Notes: generated by a model from the letters alone, not told the origin. A stretch of 9,164 nucleotides of DNA from Thermococcus sp. (GCA_021157445.1 JAGGWM010000140.1:1-9164); one strand, 5' to 3'; shown: positions 1-6,302, counted from the first letter of the stretch. Numbers and translations: made by a program.

Positions 1-311
1 AATGTGGGAGCATAATGCTACCAGATAAGAAGAAGGGAGTCTTCGTGTGCAGAAAATGCGGATACGAGGAACCTCTTGATCCTGAGGTAGCAAACAAGTA
101 CAAAATAACCCAAAAGGTTAAGCATGAGAGGGAAGACATCCCTGTTATTGAGCAAGATTTGGCCACGCTCCCAAAAGTAAAAATAACTTGTCCAAAGTGT
201 GGCAACGATGAAGCTTACTGGTGGGAAATGCAGACAAGAGCTGGAGATGAGCCTTCAACGATCTTCTACCGCTGTACAAAGTGCGGCTACACATGGAGGA
301 GCTATGAGTAG
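1..311 (+). CDS. tfs: Transcription factor S (TFS), 5' end outside window
   Basis: Archaeal TFIIS/Rpb9-like factor that enters RNA polymerase and stimulates cleavage of backtracked RNA. The first ATG in the window (15) is not the start: the frame stays open upstream and codes Cys-Gly-Ser-Ile directly before it, the second half of an N-terminal CxxC zinc knuckle, so the gene begins before base 1. The N-terminal ribbon continues with CRKCGYEE. The C-terminal ribbon has TCPKCGNDEAYWW and YRCTKCGYTW, and between them RAGDEPST carries the Asp-Glu pair known in this family to act at the polymerase active site. The C-terminus TWRSYE is typical of the family. About 102 residues are visible of a usual length near 110. 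A small gene follows after 11 bases, so the two are probably co-transcribed. Confidence 0.95.
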   Translation, partial: CGSIMLPDKKKGVFVCRKCGYEEPLDPEVANKYKITQKVKHEREDIPVIEQDLATLPKVKITCPKCGNDEAYWWEMQTRAGDEPSTIFYRCTKCGYTWRSYE

Positions 312-322
312 CGGTGAAAGGG

Positions 323-493
323 ATGGAGAGACTTGAAATAGAAGTTCTTAAACGCCTCGCAGAAAAAGCTTTAAAGGAGTTAGATGAAGCATATAGAAGG
401 TTACCTGATGTGAACAATGGAAAAACTTATTTATTGAGAGGTAAAGAAAGAATAAGGTTGATGGCTAAAATTCTCAACGATATGGAGGGGTAA
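323..493 (+). CDS. Small conserved-looking hypothetical protein between tfs and pcn
   Basis: Open frame of 56 residues starting MERLEIEVLKRLAEKAL and ending LMAKILNDMEG. I do not recognise a family. The protein is rich in Lys, Arg, Glu and Leu, has no Cys, no membrane segment, and looks like two or three amphipathic helices. The ATG at 323 is chosen because GGTGA (313-317) lies 5 bases upstream; a GTG at 314 in the same frame would place that motif inside the gene. It lies 11 bases after tfs, and the ribosome binding site of pcn (GGAGGGG, 484-490) is inside its last codons, which points to co-translation in a tfs-pcn-gins51 transcript. Function unknown; a role in replication or transcription is suggested only by position. 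Confidence 0.75.
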   Translation: MERLEIEVLKRLAEKALKELDEAYRRLPDVNNGKTYLLRGKERIRLMAKILNDMEG

Positions 494-495
494 AG

Positions 496-1245
496 ATGCC
501 GTTCGAGATAGTTTTTGATGGAGCGAAGGACTTTGCAAGCTTGATTGACACAGCAAGCAATTTGATTGATGAGGCTGCCTTCAAAGTTACGGAGGAAGGC
601 ATATCAATGAGGGCAATGGATCCAAGCAGGGTTGTTTTGATTGATTTAAACCTTCCCGCGGGAATATTTAGTAAATACGATGTCGATGGGGAGGAAACCA
701 TTGGGGTTAACATGGATCACTTCAAGAAAATCCTCAAGAGAGGAAAGAGCAAAGATATCCTCGTTCTCAAAAAGGGTGAGGAGAATTTCCTTGAGGTAAC
801 CCTCGAGGGAACCGCAAAGAGGACCTTCAGGTTGCCCCTCATTGAGGTTGAAGAACTCGAACTAGAGCTTCCCGAGCTCCCGTTCACGGTAAAAGCGGTA
901 GTTCTTGGTGAAGTTCTCAAAGAGGCGGTTAAAGATGCTTCCCTTGTTAGCGACTCCATAAAGTTCATTGCCAAAGAGAATGAGTTCGTCATGAGGGCAG
1001 AAGGAGAAACCCAAGAAGTTGAGATAAAGCTCACGCTTGAGGATGAAGGGTTGCTCGACCTTGAAGTTGAGGAAGAAACAAAGAGTGCCTACGGTGTCAG
1101 CTACCTCGCGGATATGGTGAAGGGAATTGGAAAAGCTGACGAAGTAGTTCTCAGATTTGGAAACGAAATGCCTCTCCAGATGGACTATCCAATTAGGGAT
1201 GAGGGAAGACTCACATTCCTGCTCGCTCCAAGAGTCGAGGAGTAA
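496..1245 (+). CDS. pcn: DNA polymerase sliding clamp (PCNA)
   Basis: Homotrimeric ring that encircles DNA and tethers polymerases B and D, ligase, FEN1, RFC and repair enzymes through their PIP boxes. The 249-residue length fits archaeal PCNA. Recognisable parts are the N-terminal domain start FEIVFDGAKDFASLID, the conserved block SMRAMDPSRVVLIDLNLP (about 37-54), the acidic interdomain connecting loop (about 117-130, EVEELELELPELPF), which is the usual PIP-box docking site, and the C-terminus FLLAPRVEE. Basic residues R82, K84 and R109 and acidic residues E139, E143 and D147 occupy positions described in P. furiosus PCNA as subunit-interface ion pairs; position 143 is Glu here, where I recall Asp in that protein. 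Start ATG has GGAGGGG 5 bases upstream. Gins51 follows, consistent with a replication operon. Confidence 0.98.
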   Translation: MPFEIVFDGAKDFASLIDTASNLIDEAAFKVTEEGISMRAMDPSRVVLIDLNLPAGIFSKYDVDGEETIGVNMDHFKKILKRGKSKDILVLKKGEENFLEVTLEGTAKRTFRLPLIEVEELELELPELPFTVKAVVLGEVLKEAVKDASLVSDSIKFIAKENEFVMRAEGETQEVEIKLTLEDEGLLDLEVEEETKSAYGVSYLADMVKGIGKADEVVLRFGNEMPLQMDYPIRDEGRLTFLLAPRVEE

Positions 1246-1258
1246 CTTTCCCCTATTA

Positions 1259-1264
1259 TTTTTT
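1259..1264 (+). terminator. T6 tract between pcn and gins51
   Basis: A run of six T lies 13 bases after the pcn stop, inside the C/T-rich gap before gins51. Archaeal polymerase can terminate at such U-tracts without a hairpin. Because the next ribosome binding site follows at once, partial termination or no effect are both possible. Confidence 0.3.
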
Positions 1265-1275
1265 AGGTGGTTAAA

Positions 1276-1836
1276 TTGGACCTTGCAAAGCTCAGGGAAC
1301 TTCTGGAGATGGAGCTATCTTCAAGTGAATTAATTCCCTTAGATGAGGAATTTTACAAAGAATTCGACAGCCTTGTGAAGGCCTTGAAGCTTAGGGCAGA
1401 ATCTTCCAAGGAAAGGGGAGAGAAAATCGAAGAAAAAATGTATCTTGCAGAAATGAACGTTGCGGAAAAGCTTATCAAGGAGATACTTCGCGCAAGGCTT
1501 CATAAGATAGTGGATATGGTCTTTGAAGGGAGGCCGCACAACCTTGTCGGTGAAGAAAGGAAGGTCTTTTCTCTGCTTCTGGCGTTTGTAAACAGGGAGC
1601 ATATCCCCATGGAAGAGTTTGAGCTAGTCGAAGAAGAAGTCAAGGAGGAGATTCCAGAGAGTGGAAAACGGATCTGGGAGGCTTATCTTGTTCTCGAAGA
1701 TATTCCAAAGATCATGGACGAACGCCTAAGAGAGTATGGACCTTTCAGAGCCGGTGATTTGGTTACCCTTCCAAGAACTATTGGTCATGTTCTAGTGCAA
1801 AGAGAGGCCGCGAGAAGGATAAGCATCTCTCATTAG
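1276..1836 (+). CDS. gins51: GINS complex subunit Gins51 (Sld5/Psf1-type)
   Basis: Subunit of the archaeal GINS tetramer (two Gins51, two Gins23), which joins MCM helicase and the GAN/RecJ-like nuclease in the CMG-like replication complex. I choose the TTG at 1276 (MDLAKLRELL, 186 residues) because AGGTGG (1265-1270) lies 5 bases upstream; the GTG at 1267 in the same frame has no ribosome binding site and overlaps that motif. The N-terminal helical A domain covers roughly residues 1-105 and is followed by an acidic linker. The C-terminal B domain (about 134-186) contains LREYGPFRAGDLVTLPRTIG followed by VLVQREAARRI, a typical Gins51 signature. The A-then-B order marks Gins51 and not Gins23. 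The gene sits directly after pcn, as I recall for P. furiosus, which supports the call. Confidence 0.9.
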   Translation: MDLAKLRELLEMELSSSELIPLDEEFYKEFDSLVKALKLRAESSKERGEKIEEKMYLAEMNVAEKLIKEILRARLHKIVDMVFEGRPHNLVGEERKVFSLLLAFVNREHIPMEEFELVEEEVKEEIPESGKRIWEAYLVLEDIPKIMDERLREYGPFRAGDLVTLPRTIGHVLVQREAARRISISH

Positions 1837-1845
1837 GTGCTTTCG

Positions 1846-3744
1846 ATGTTTAGCGTTTGTATGAGGGATTGCTACGACACCTGTGCAATTATAAGTGAAT
1901 TCAAAAATGGCAGGCTTGTTGTTAGAGGAAATCCCCACCATCCAGTAACAGGAGGCTTTCTGTGTCCGAAAGGGGCCCTCTTGCCAAAGTGGTTTCACAG
2001 CAAAGAGCGATTAAAGAGCCCACTAATAAGGGAAACACTGGAGGATGAGTTCAAAGAAGTGGGATGGGAAGAGGCTATAAAAGTTGTTGCAGACAGATTA
2101 AAAGAAACAATAAAAAACCATGGAAGCGAGAGTGTTCTTGTTTATAACTACGCTGGCGATAGAGGAGTTGTTAATTATGCTTTTCCGCTGAGGCTTTTCC
2201 ACTATCTCAACACTGCAATGCTTGATTACGGGATTTGCGACAGAGCTGGCCAGGAAGCTTTGAAGGACGTTTATGGAAGTGCAGTAGGAATGGATCCCGA
2301 GGAGCTGAAGGATCAGAAGCTCATCGTGTACTGGGGAGTAAATCCCCTATGGACGAATCTTCATGGATTTATGCTTGCAAAAAAATACAAGCTCGAAAAG
2401 TGGGTTGTTGATGTCGTTAGAACGGAAACTGCAAAAAGGAGTGAGAAGTTCTTCCAGATAAGACCCAACACAGATGTTTTGTTTGCCCTGGGGATTGCAA
2501 AGGTGATTGTGGAGAATAAACTCTACGATGGAGAATTCATTAGGGAAAACGTTTACGGATTTGAAGAATTTGCAGAGTACCTCAAAAGGGTGGATTTGGA
2601 ATTTGTGAGTGAAGAAACAGGAATTGAAAAGGAAAAAATAGAAGAGTTCGCCTTTGAGTATTCCGAGAAGAAAGGGGTTATCCATATTGGCTATGGATTT
2701 CAGCGCTCCCTTAACGGAGGGGAAGCCGTAAGGGCTGTTTCCATTCTTCCCGCACTGGTGGGACATAAATTTGGCTTCATCTACGACATGAAAACAATAG
2801 ACAAAAGCTATGCAGAGGGCGCTTTTCTAAGAGCAAAACCTGTCAAAAGAATACCCCAGATGAAGCTTGCCGAATACCTCGAGAATGGCGAGATTAAGTT
2901 TCTTTACATCTACAACGCTAATCCCTTTGCATCCCTTCCAAACCAGGGGAGATTGAGAAAAGTCATAAAAGAGAGCGATGTATTTGTTGTCGTTCATGAT
3001 ATCTTTCTAACTGATACAGCGCTTCACTCTCACGTGGTTTTGCCCGCTAATACTTTCTTTGAACGATTTGATATTGCCGATTCCTACTATCATCGCTACG
3101 TTGCGTTAAACGAGCCGGTAGCAAAGTTCTATGGAAAGAGCAACAGCGAAGTGACGAGAATGCTCGCCAAAGCATTGGGCATAAAAAACCCTTACCTTTA
3201 CGAAAGCGACGAAGAAGTGATAAGAAAGGTTTTAGAAATGAACGGCTTAAGCCTGGATGAGCTTAAAAGGAAGGGCTTTATCAAGGTTAAGGCAGGAGAA
3301 AGAAGATATGAAACTCCAAGTGGAAGAATAGAGTTCTACTCCCAGAGAGCCCTTAGTAGGGGTCTTTCGCCTTTTCCCAAATATAAGCCGTTGAAAGGAA
3401 AAGGTCTTCGGCTTTTAAGCCCAACTTGGAAGTTGACGATTACAAGCCAGTACCACAACACCTACAACGTAATCGATCCCCATCTATACATTAACCCCAA
3501 AGATGCCAATGTGAGGAAGATTAAGGATAATGACGAGGTTGAGGTGTTCAACGAGCACGGAAAAATAAAAACGAGGGCAAAGGTAAGTGAAGACATTCCT
3601 AAGGGAGTTGTGGTTCTTTACAAGGCATTCTGGGTTAAGCTGCTTGGATGGAATATCAATTTTCTCACAACCGATGAAACCGTGGAAAAATATGGAAACT
3701 CTTCCGCTTTTCATTCAACCTGGGTAGAAGTGAAGAAGGTATAA
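1846..3744 (+). CDS. Molybdopterin (Mo/W-bisMGD) oxidoreductase, MopB family
   Basis: DMSO-reductase-superfamily catalytic subunit (COG0243); substrate unknown. The ATG at 1846 is preferred (632 residues) since AGGTG (1835-1839) is 6 bases upstream; a GTG at 1837 is in frame but overlaps this motif. The N-terminus has Cys5, Cys9, Cys13 and Cys40 (CMRDCYDTC, then GFLCPKG), a [4Fe-4S] site with the conserved Lys42 used in electron transfer. Cys131 in DYGICDRAG is the likely metal ligand. HSHVVLPANTFFE and the region from about residue 530 (NTYNVIDPHLYINPKDA) belong to the MGD-binding domains; the C-terminal domain looks complete. There is no twin-arginine signal or membrane segment, so it is cytoplasmic. 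No iron-sulfur or membrane partner is adjacent, so the electron partner is unknown. Tungsten is likelier than molybdenum by habit of the order (inference). Formate dehydrogenase or thiosulfate/polysulfide reductase relatives are alternatives. Confidence 0.9.
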   Translation: MFSVCMRDCYDTCAIISEFKNGRLVVRGNPHHPVTGGFLCPKGALLPKWFHSKERLKSPLIRETLEDEFKEVGWEEAIKVVADRLKETIKNHGSESVLVYNYAGDRGVVNYAFPLRLFHYLNTAMLDYGICDRAGQEALKDVYGSAVGMDPEELKDQKLIVYWGVNPLWTNLHGFMLAKKYKLEKWVVDVVRTETAKRSEKFFQIRPNTDVLFALGIAKVIVENKLYDGEFIRENVYGFEEFAEYLKRVDLEFVSEETGIEKEKIEEFAFEYSEKKGVIHIGYGFQRSLNGGEAVRAVSILPALVGHKFGFIYDMKTIDKSYAEGAFLRAKPVKRIPQMKLAEYLENGEIKFLYIYNANPFASLPNQGRLRKVIKESDVFVVVHDIFLTDTALHSHVVLPANTFFERFDIADSYYHRYVALNEPVAKFYGKSNSEVTRMLAKALGIKNPYLYESDEEVIRKVLEMNGLSLDELKRKGFIKVKAGERRYETPSGRIEFYSQRALSRGLSPFPKYKPLKGKGLRLLSPTWKLTITSQYHNTYNVIDPHLYINPKDANVRKIKDNDEVEVFNEHGKIKTRAKVSEDIPKGVVVLYKAFWVKLLGWNINFLTTDETVEKYGNSSAFHSTWVEVKKV

Positions 3745-3752
3745 CCAAATTT

Positions 3753-3770
3753 GTCCAAAAATGTTTTTAT
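3753..3770 (+). promoter_or_regulatory. BRE/TATA promoter of the DUF59-aldo/keto reductase operon
   Basis: CCAAAAATG followed by TTTTTAT (3764-3770) matches an archaeal BRE plus TATA box. The usual spacing predicts a start near 3792-3794, leaving about 10 bases of leader that consist almost only of the ribosome binding site GGTGAGG (3793-3799). It marks a new transcription unit after the oxidoreductase gene. Confidence 0.6.
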
Positions 3771-3803
3771 GTATCCCCTCTAATTTTAGAATGGTGAGGA
3801 AAA

Positions 3804-4124
3804 ATGAAAGTTTATAGGAAGGATAGGGAGTATCCTCAAGAATATAAAGAAGTTCTCGATGAGTTGAGTACTGTCATTGACCCAATAAGCACAATGAACA
3901 TACTGGATGCCGGTCTTCTGGCAGGGCTTGACGTTGGTGACGACACCCTTAAGATATGGCTTGCCGTGGAAAGCAATGCGTATTACAACATGATCGGGGG
4001 TGCCGCTATAGCCCATTCAAAAATAATAGGGGATATAATGGAGCGTTTTGCCCTTGTGAAGTTTTCAAAGGTGTATATATATGACATGAAGAACAATCTT
4101 ATTGCAAAATTTGAGAAGAAGTGA
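3804..4124 (+). CDS. DUF59/MIP18-like protein lacking the cysteine motif
   Basis: 106 residues. The block DELSTVIDPISTMNILDAGL (about 19-38) matches the DUF59 (MIP18/SufT/PaaD) signature, here VIDP followed by NI. The family takes part in iron-sulfur cluster assembly or maturation. The protein aligns along its length with the next gene: VIDPISTMNILDAGL with VIDPETGLNIVGEGL, and HSKIIGDI with QRRIIKDI. Where that gene codes ECHFC, this one reads AYYNM, so both cysteines are absent and the usual reactive cysteine function cannot be present. It may be a structural partner or may have taken a new role (inference). The ATG has GGTGAGG 4 bases upstream and its own promoter. The next start codon lies 5 bases after the stop, and GAGG at 4123-4126 overlaps the stop, so the genes are coupled. 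Confidence 0.75.
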   Translation: MKVYRKDREYPQEYKEVLDELSTVIDPISTMNILDAGLLAGLDVGDDTLKIWLAVESNAYYNMIGGAAIAHSKIIGDIMERFALVKFSKVYIYDMKNNLIAKFEKK

Positions 4125-4129
4125 GGAAA

Positions 4130-4494
4130 ATGGGATTTTTGGACTTCCTTAAAGAAAAGCCAAGGGGGAAGCTGAAGGAACTCCCTCCTGCAGTTAAAGA
4201 AGTTGTAGAAGAGCTTAGAAAAGTTATAGATCCTGAAACGGGGCTTAATATAGTTGGTGAAGGCTTGGTATATGGACTAACCGTAGAGAACAAAAAAGCT
4301 ATGGTATGGCTTTTACTGGTCAGAACAACTCCAGAGTGCCATTTTGTCAGGCAATAGCTATGAATATGCAGAGGAGAATTATCAAAGATATAATTAAGGT
4401 ACTGAGAGAGAAGAGGTTTAAGAACGTTAGAGTGTATAACGAAATTGGGCTTTTGCTTGAGGAATGGAGGGCTGAGCATGAGGGCTCCAATTAA
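4130..4494 (+). pseudogene. DUF59/MIP18-family protein, broken by a one-base frameshift
   Basis: Iron-sulfur-maturation-type DUF59 protein in two frames. Frame one, from the ATG at 4130 (GAGG 3 bases upstream), codes MGFLDFLKEK, then KVIDPETGLNIVGEGLVYGL, then RTTPECHF (residues 65-72), and stops after three unrelated residues at 4357. The remainder is in the -1 frame from TGT at 4345: CQAIAMNMQRRIIKDIIKVL through YNEIGLLLEEW, to the TGA/TAA region ending at 4494. Adding one T to the TTTT at 4342-4345 joins them into about 121 residues with an intact ECHFCQ motif and full domain. The downstream half has no ribosome binding site of its own. So this is a recent frameshift, a sequencing error in a T-run, or less likely -1 recoding (TTT can re-pair one base back). 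The end overlaps the next gene by 17 bases. Confidence 0.8.
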
Positions 4495-5308
4495 TGACCT
4501 AAAAAGAATTGGAGATGATAAGGTTACGGCAATTGGAATGGGAACATGGGGAGTAGGCGGATGGGAGAGTCCAGACTATTCGAAGGATCAAGAACATATA
4601 GAAGCCCTTAGATACGGACTTGAGCTTGGGATGAACCTTATAGACACAGCGGAATTCTATGCCTCCGGTCACAGTGAGGAACTCGTTGGAAAAGCCATCG
4701 AAGAGTTTGAGAGGGAGGACATTTTCATAGTAAGCAAGATCTGGCCTACTCACTTTGGATACGAGAGTGCCAAAAAAGCGGCAAGGGCTAGTGCAAAAAG
4801 ATTGGGAACGTACATAGACCTCTACCTTCTCCACTGGCCTACTGAGGATTTTAGAAGAATAGCGGAAACTCTCCATGCCCTTGAAGAGCTCGTTGATGAA
4901 GGTCTCATTAGATACATCGGAGTTAGCAACTTTGACCTTGCGCTCCTCAGGAGGAGCCAGGAGGTTATGAGAAAACATGAAATTGTGGTAAATCAGGTAA
5001 AATACTCCCTAAAAGATCGCAGACCAGAAGAAAGCGGCTTGTTGGAGTATATGAAAAAGGAAGGCATCACGCTGATGGCATACACTCCATTGGAAAAGGG
5101 AACCCTGGCCAGAAATACCTGTTTGGCGGAGATAGGAAGAAAATACAATAAAACAGCAGCTCAAGTTGCCCTAAACTGGCTCATATGGAAAGAAAACGTC
5201 GTTGCAATTCCAAAAGCGGCAAACAAGGAACACATTAGGGAAAACTTCGGCGCAATGGGATGGAGACTCCGCAGAGAGGACTACGAGAATGCTAAAAGAT
5301 GCGTGTAA
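4478..5308 (+). CDS. adhD: Aldo/keto reductase, AdhD-type alcohol dehydrogenase
   Basis: NAD(P)H-dependent cytoplasmic oxidoreductase with a (beta/alpha)8 barrel, interconverting alcohols and aldehydes or ketones. I take the ATG at 4478 (276 residues) because GGAGG (4466-4470) is 7 bases upstream; the longer TTG start at 4445 has no such support. The catalytic tetrad is visible as Asp56 (NLIDTAEFY), Tyr61, Lys87 (IVSKIWP) and His119 (LYLLHWP). GVSNF and the C-terminal cofactor loop VAIPKAANKEH fit the family. The opening DLKRIGDDKVTAIGMGTWG and the ending GWRLRREDYENAKRCV closely resemble my memory of P. furiosus AdhD, so the gene is complete. It overlaps the broken DUF59 gene by 17 bases, and its ribosome binding site is inside that gene. 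The physiological substrate is not known from sequence. Confidence 0.93.
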   Translation: MRAPINDLKRIGDDKVTAIGMGTWGVGGWESPDYSKDQEHIEALRYGLELGMNLIDTAEFYASGHSEELVGKAIEEFEREDIFIVSKIWPTHFGYESAKKAARASAKRLGTYIDLYLLHWPTEDFRRIAETLHALEELVDEGLIRYIGVSNFDLALLRRSQEVMRKHEIVVNQVKYSLKDRRPEESGLLEYMKKEGITLMAYTPLEKGTLARNTCLAEIGRKYNKTAAQVALNWLIWKENVVAIPKAANKEHIRENFGAMGWRLRREDYENAKRCV

Positions 5309-5322
5309 CGATACCTTTTTAA
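5309..5322 (+). promoter_or_regulatory. TATA box of the split lysO genes (leaderless)
   Basis: CGATACC followed by TTTTTAA (5316-5322). The usual 25-27 base spacing puts transcription start at about 5344-5346, only 1-3 bases before the ATG at 5347. No Shine-Dalgarno motif precedes that ATG, which fits a leaderless mRNA. The T-run could also end the aldo/keto reductase transcript. Confidence 0.5.
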
Positions 5323-5346
5323 CAATATTCTTCCTCAACTCGGAAC

Positions 5347-5586
5347 ATGAATATCTTTATTCCTCTCCTACTGGGCATCGTTGTTGGTTATCTGCTTAGG
5401 AATAGAATAAGGGCTAGCATGGACAAGCCAATGAGCGCTGCTTTGCTGTTTTTGATCTTTTTCATGGGAGTTGAAGCAGGTAGGGTGGAGATAGATGCCC
5501 TCAAGCTTTTTGTCTCTTCCCTTATATTTGCCTCATTTACAATACTTGGAAGCCTTTTCGTGGCGTTGCTGGGGGTGAGGAGGTGA
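5347..5586 (+). CDS. LysO-type (DUF340) transporter, N-terminal module
   Basis: 79-residue membrane protein with three predicted hydrophobic helices at about 2-17, 28-44 and 51-74, and a basic loop (LLRNRIRASMDK) between the first two. It corresponds to the N-terminal part of the LysO/YbjE lysine exporter family, which in E. coli is one chain of about 300 residues. The module resembles the start of the next protein: LLLGIVVG against LLLGILAG, and LIFFMGVEAG against LIFIIGIDIG, which suggests an internal repeat of the family. The ATG is chosen because of the leaderless promoter. The stop overlaps the next start (GTGA, 5583-5586), so the two chains are probably made together and assemble in the membrane. 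Lysine as substrate is a family-level inference. Confidence 0.8.
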   Translation: MNIFIPLLLGIVVGYLLRNRIRASMDKPMSAALLFLIFFMGVEAGRVEIDALKLFVSSLIFASFTILGSLFVALLGVRR

Positions 5587-6170
5587 GTTTTCTTTACTTA
5601 GTGATATCTTCTCTCCTTCTGGGTATATTAGCTGGGAAATACACAACCTTGGATTTTGGCAATCTCTACGAGTTTATGTTATATCTTCTCATATTCATCA
5701 TAGGCATTGACATCGGAAAGAGCAAAGGACTAAGAGAAGAGCTCAAAAAACTCGGAAAACTTTCGCTGCTGCTTCCTGCCTCAACTGTTGTGGGCTCATT
5801 GGCAGGGGGCTTCTTGGCTTCTCTCCTCTTGAAGGTTCCTCTTAAGTGGGGCTTGGCAATCTCGGCCGGTTTTGGGTGGTATTCTTTGACGGGACCTCTT
5901 TTGGCAACTTATTCGCCAATGTATGGAGTAATCGGATTTCTGGCAAACCTAACAAGGGAAATTTTAACGATCATTTTCTATCCTCTGGCAATAAAGAAGG
6001 TTCCAAAAGAGAAGGCAATAGTTATGGGAGGGGCAACGACTATGGATACCACCCTTCCTTTAATGGCAAAATTTGGAGGCACAGAGATAACGCTTCTGGC
6101 ATTTGTTCATGGGTTTGTTTTGACTGCCATAGCACCATTTCTGATTCCTTTAATTCTTCAGCTTTTGTAG
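5583..6170 (+). CDS. LysO-type (DUF340) transporter, C-terminal part
   Basis: 195-residue integral membrane protein with about six hydrophobic helices. The stretch AISAGFGWYSLTGPLL (about 92-107) followed by FLANLTREILT is the hallmark of the DUF340/LysO family and probably lines the transport path. Later GGATTMDTTLPLMAKFGGTE is also typical. E. coli LysO exports lysine; here the substrate is inferred. The start is GTG at 5583, with GGTGA (5574-5578) 4 bases upstream, inside the preceding gene, and a 4-base overlap with its stop. Together with the 79-residue partner the length equals one normal LysO chain. The 3' end overlaps a possible minus-strand microORF by 13 bases. Confidence 0.88.
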   Translation: MSFLYLVISSLLLGILAGKYTTLDFGNLYEFMLYLLIFIIGIDIGKSKGLREELKKLGKLSLLLPASTVVGSLAGGFLASLLLKVPLKWGLAISAGFGWYSLTGPLLATYSPMYGVIGFLANLTREILTIIFYPLAIKKVPKEKAIVMGGATTMDTTLPLMAKFGGTEITLLAFVHGFVLTAIAPFLIPLILQLL

Positions 6171-6229
6171 CTCTCAAACTCTTTTTCCTCTAGCTTCTTA
6201 ATCTCGTGGAGGAGCTCTTCCAGCCTCAT
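6158..6229 (-). CDS. Possible 23-residue minus-strand microORF or gene remnant
   Basis: On the minus strand the ATG at 6229 opens a frame coding MRLEELLHEIKKL and ending EFESYKS before a TGA at 6160-6158. The peptide is a highly charged amphipathic helix, unlike random antisense. It is preceded by GGAGG (6243-6239) at 9 bases and by a good TATA box (6271-6263), with a predicted start near 6242, so it has everything a small gene needs. It may be a genuine microprotein, or the intact 5' end of a longer gene whose body was lost, since the stop lies inside the 3' end of lysO. I do not recognise a family. Without conservation data it stays uncertain. Confidence 0.35.
   Translation of the reverse strand: MRLEELLHEIKKLEEKEFESYKS
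6176..6192 (+). terminator. U-rich terminator after lysO
   Basis: Pyrimidine-rich stretch with a T5 run (CTCTTTTTCCTC) 6-22 bases after the lysO stop and no clear hairpin, a usual form of archaeal intrinsic termination. Confidence 0.45.
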
Positions 6230-6260
6230 TGCTCCTCGCCTCCAATTTTAGTAACATTTT

Positions 6261-6277
6261 GTGTTTAAAAATTTTTC
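6261..6277 (-). promoter_or_regulatory. Minus-strand BRE/TATA box
   Basis: Read on the minus strand this is GAAAAATTTTTAAACAC, with a TATA element TTTTTAAAC. Spacing predicts transcription start at about 6242, 13 bases before the ATG of the small minus-strand ORF. The stretch is nearly palindromic A/T, so chance is possible. Confidence 0.4.
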
Positions 6278-6285
6278 TGAATCCC

Positions 6286-6302
6286 TCCAAAAACGTTTTA
6301 AA
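6286..6302 (+). promoter_or_regulatory. BRE/TATA promoter of rpl44e-rps27e
   Basis: CTCCAAAAACG followed by TTTTAAA (6296-6302), a strong archaeal BRE/TATA combination. Predicted transcription start is about 6324-6326, giving a leader of about 70 bases before rpl44e, long for this compact genome. Confidence 0.7.

Noticed and set aside
419..438. A/T-rich stretch that could be an internal TATA box for pcn
   Set aside because: It lies inside the coding frame of the 56-residue protein, has no good BRE, and would give a leader of about 40 bases; too weak to list.
4306..4494. Independent 62-residue gene
   Set aside because: Its first residues are off-frame reading of the DUF59 gene; only from 4345 onward does it make family sense, and no ribosome binding site precedes it.
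4499..4978. 159-codon open frame on the minus strand
   Set aside because: It is antisense to the aldo/keto reductase, has no family resemblance and no start signals.
5846..6193. 115-codon plus-strand frame inside the transporter gene
   Set aside because: It is an off-frame reading of the LysO gene, whose own frame carries the clear family motifs.
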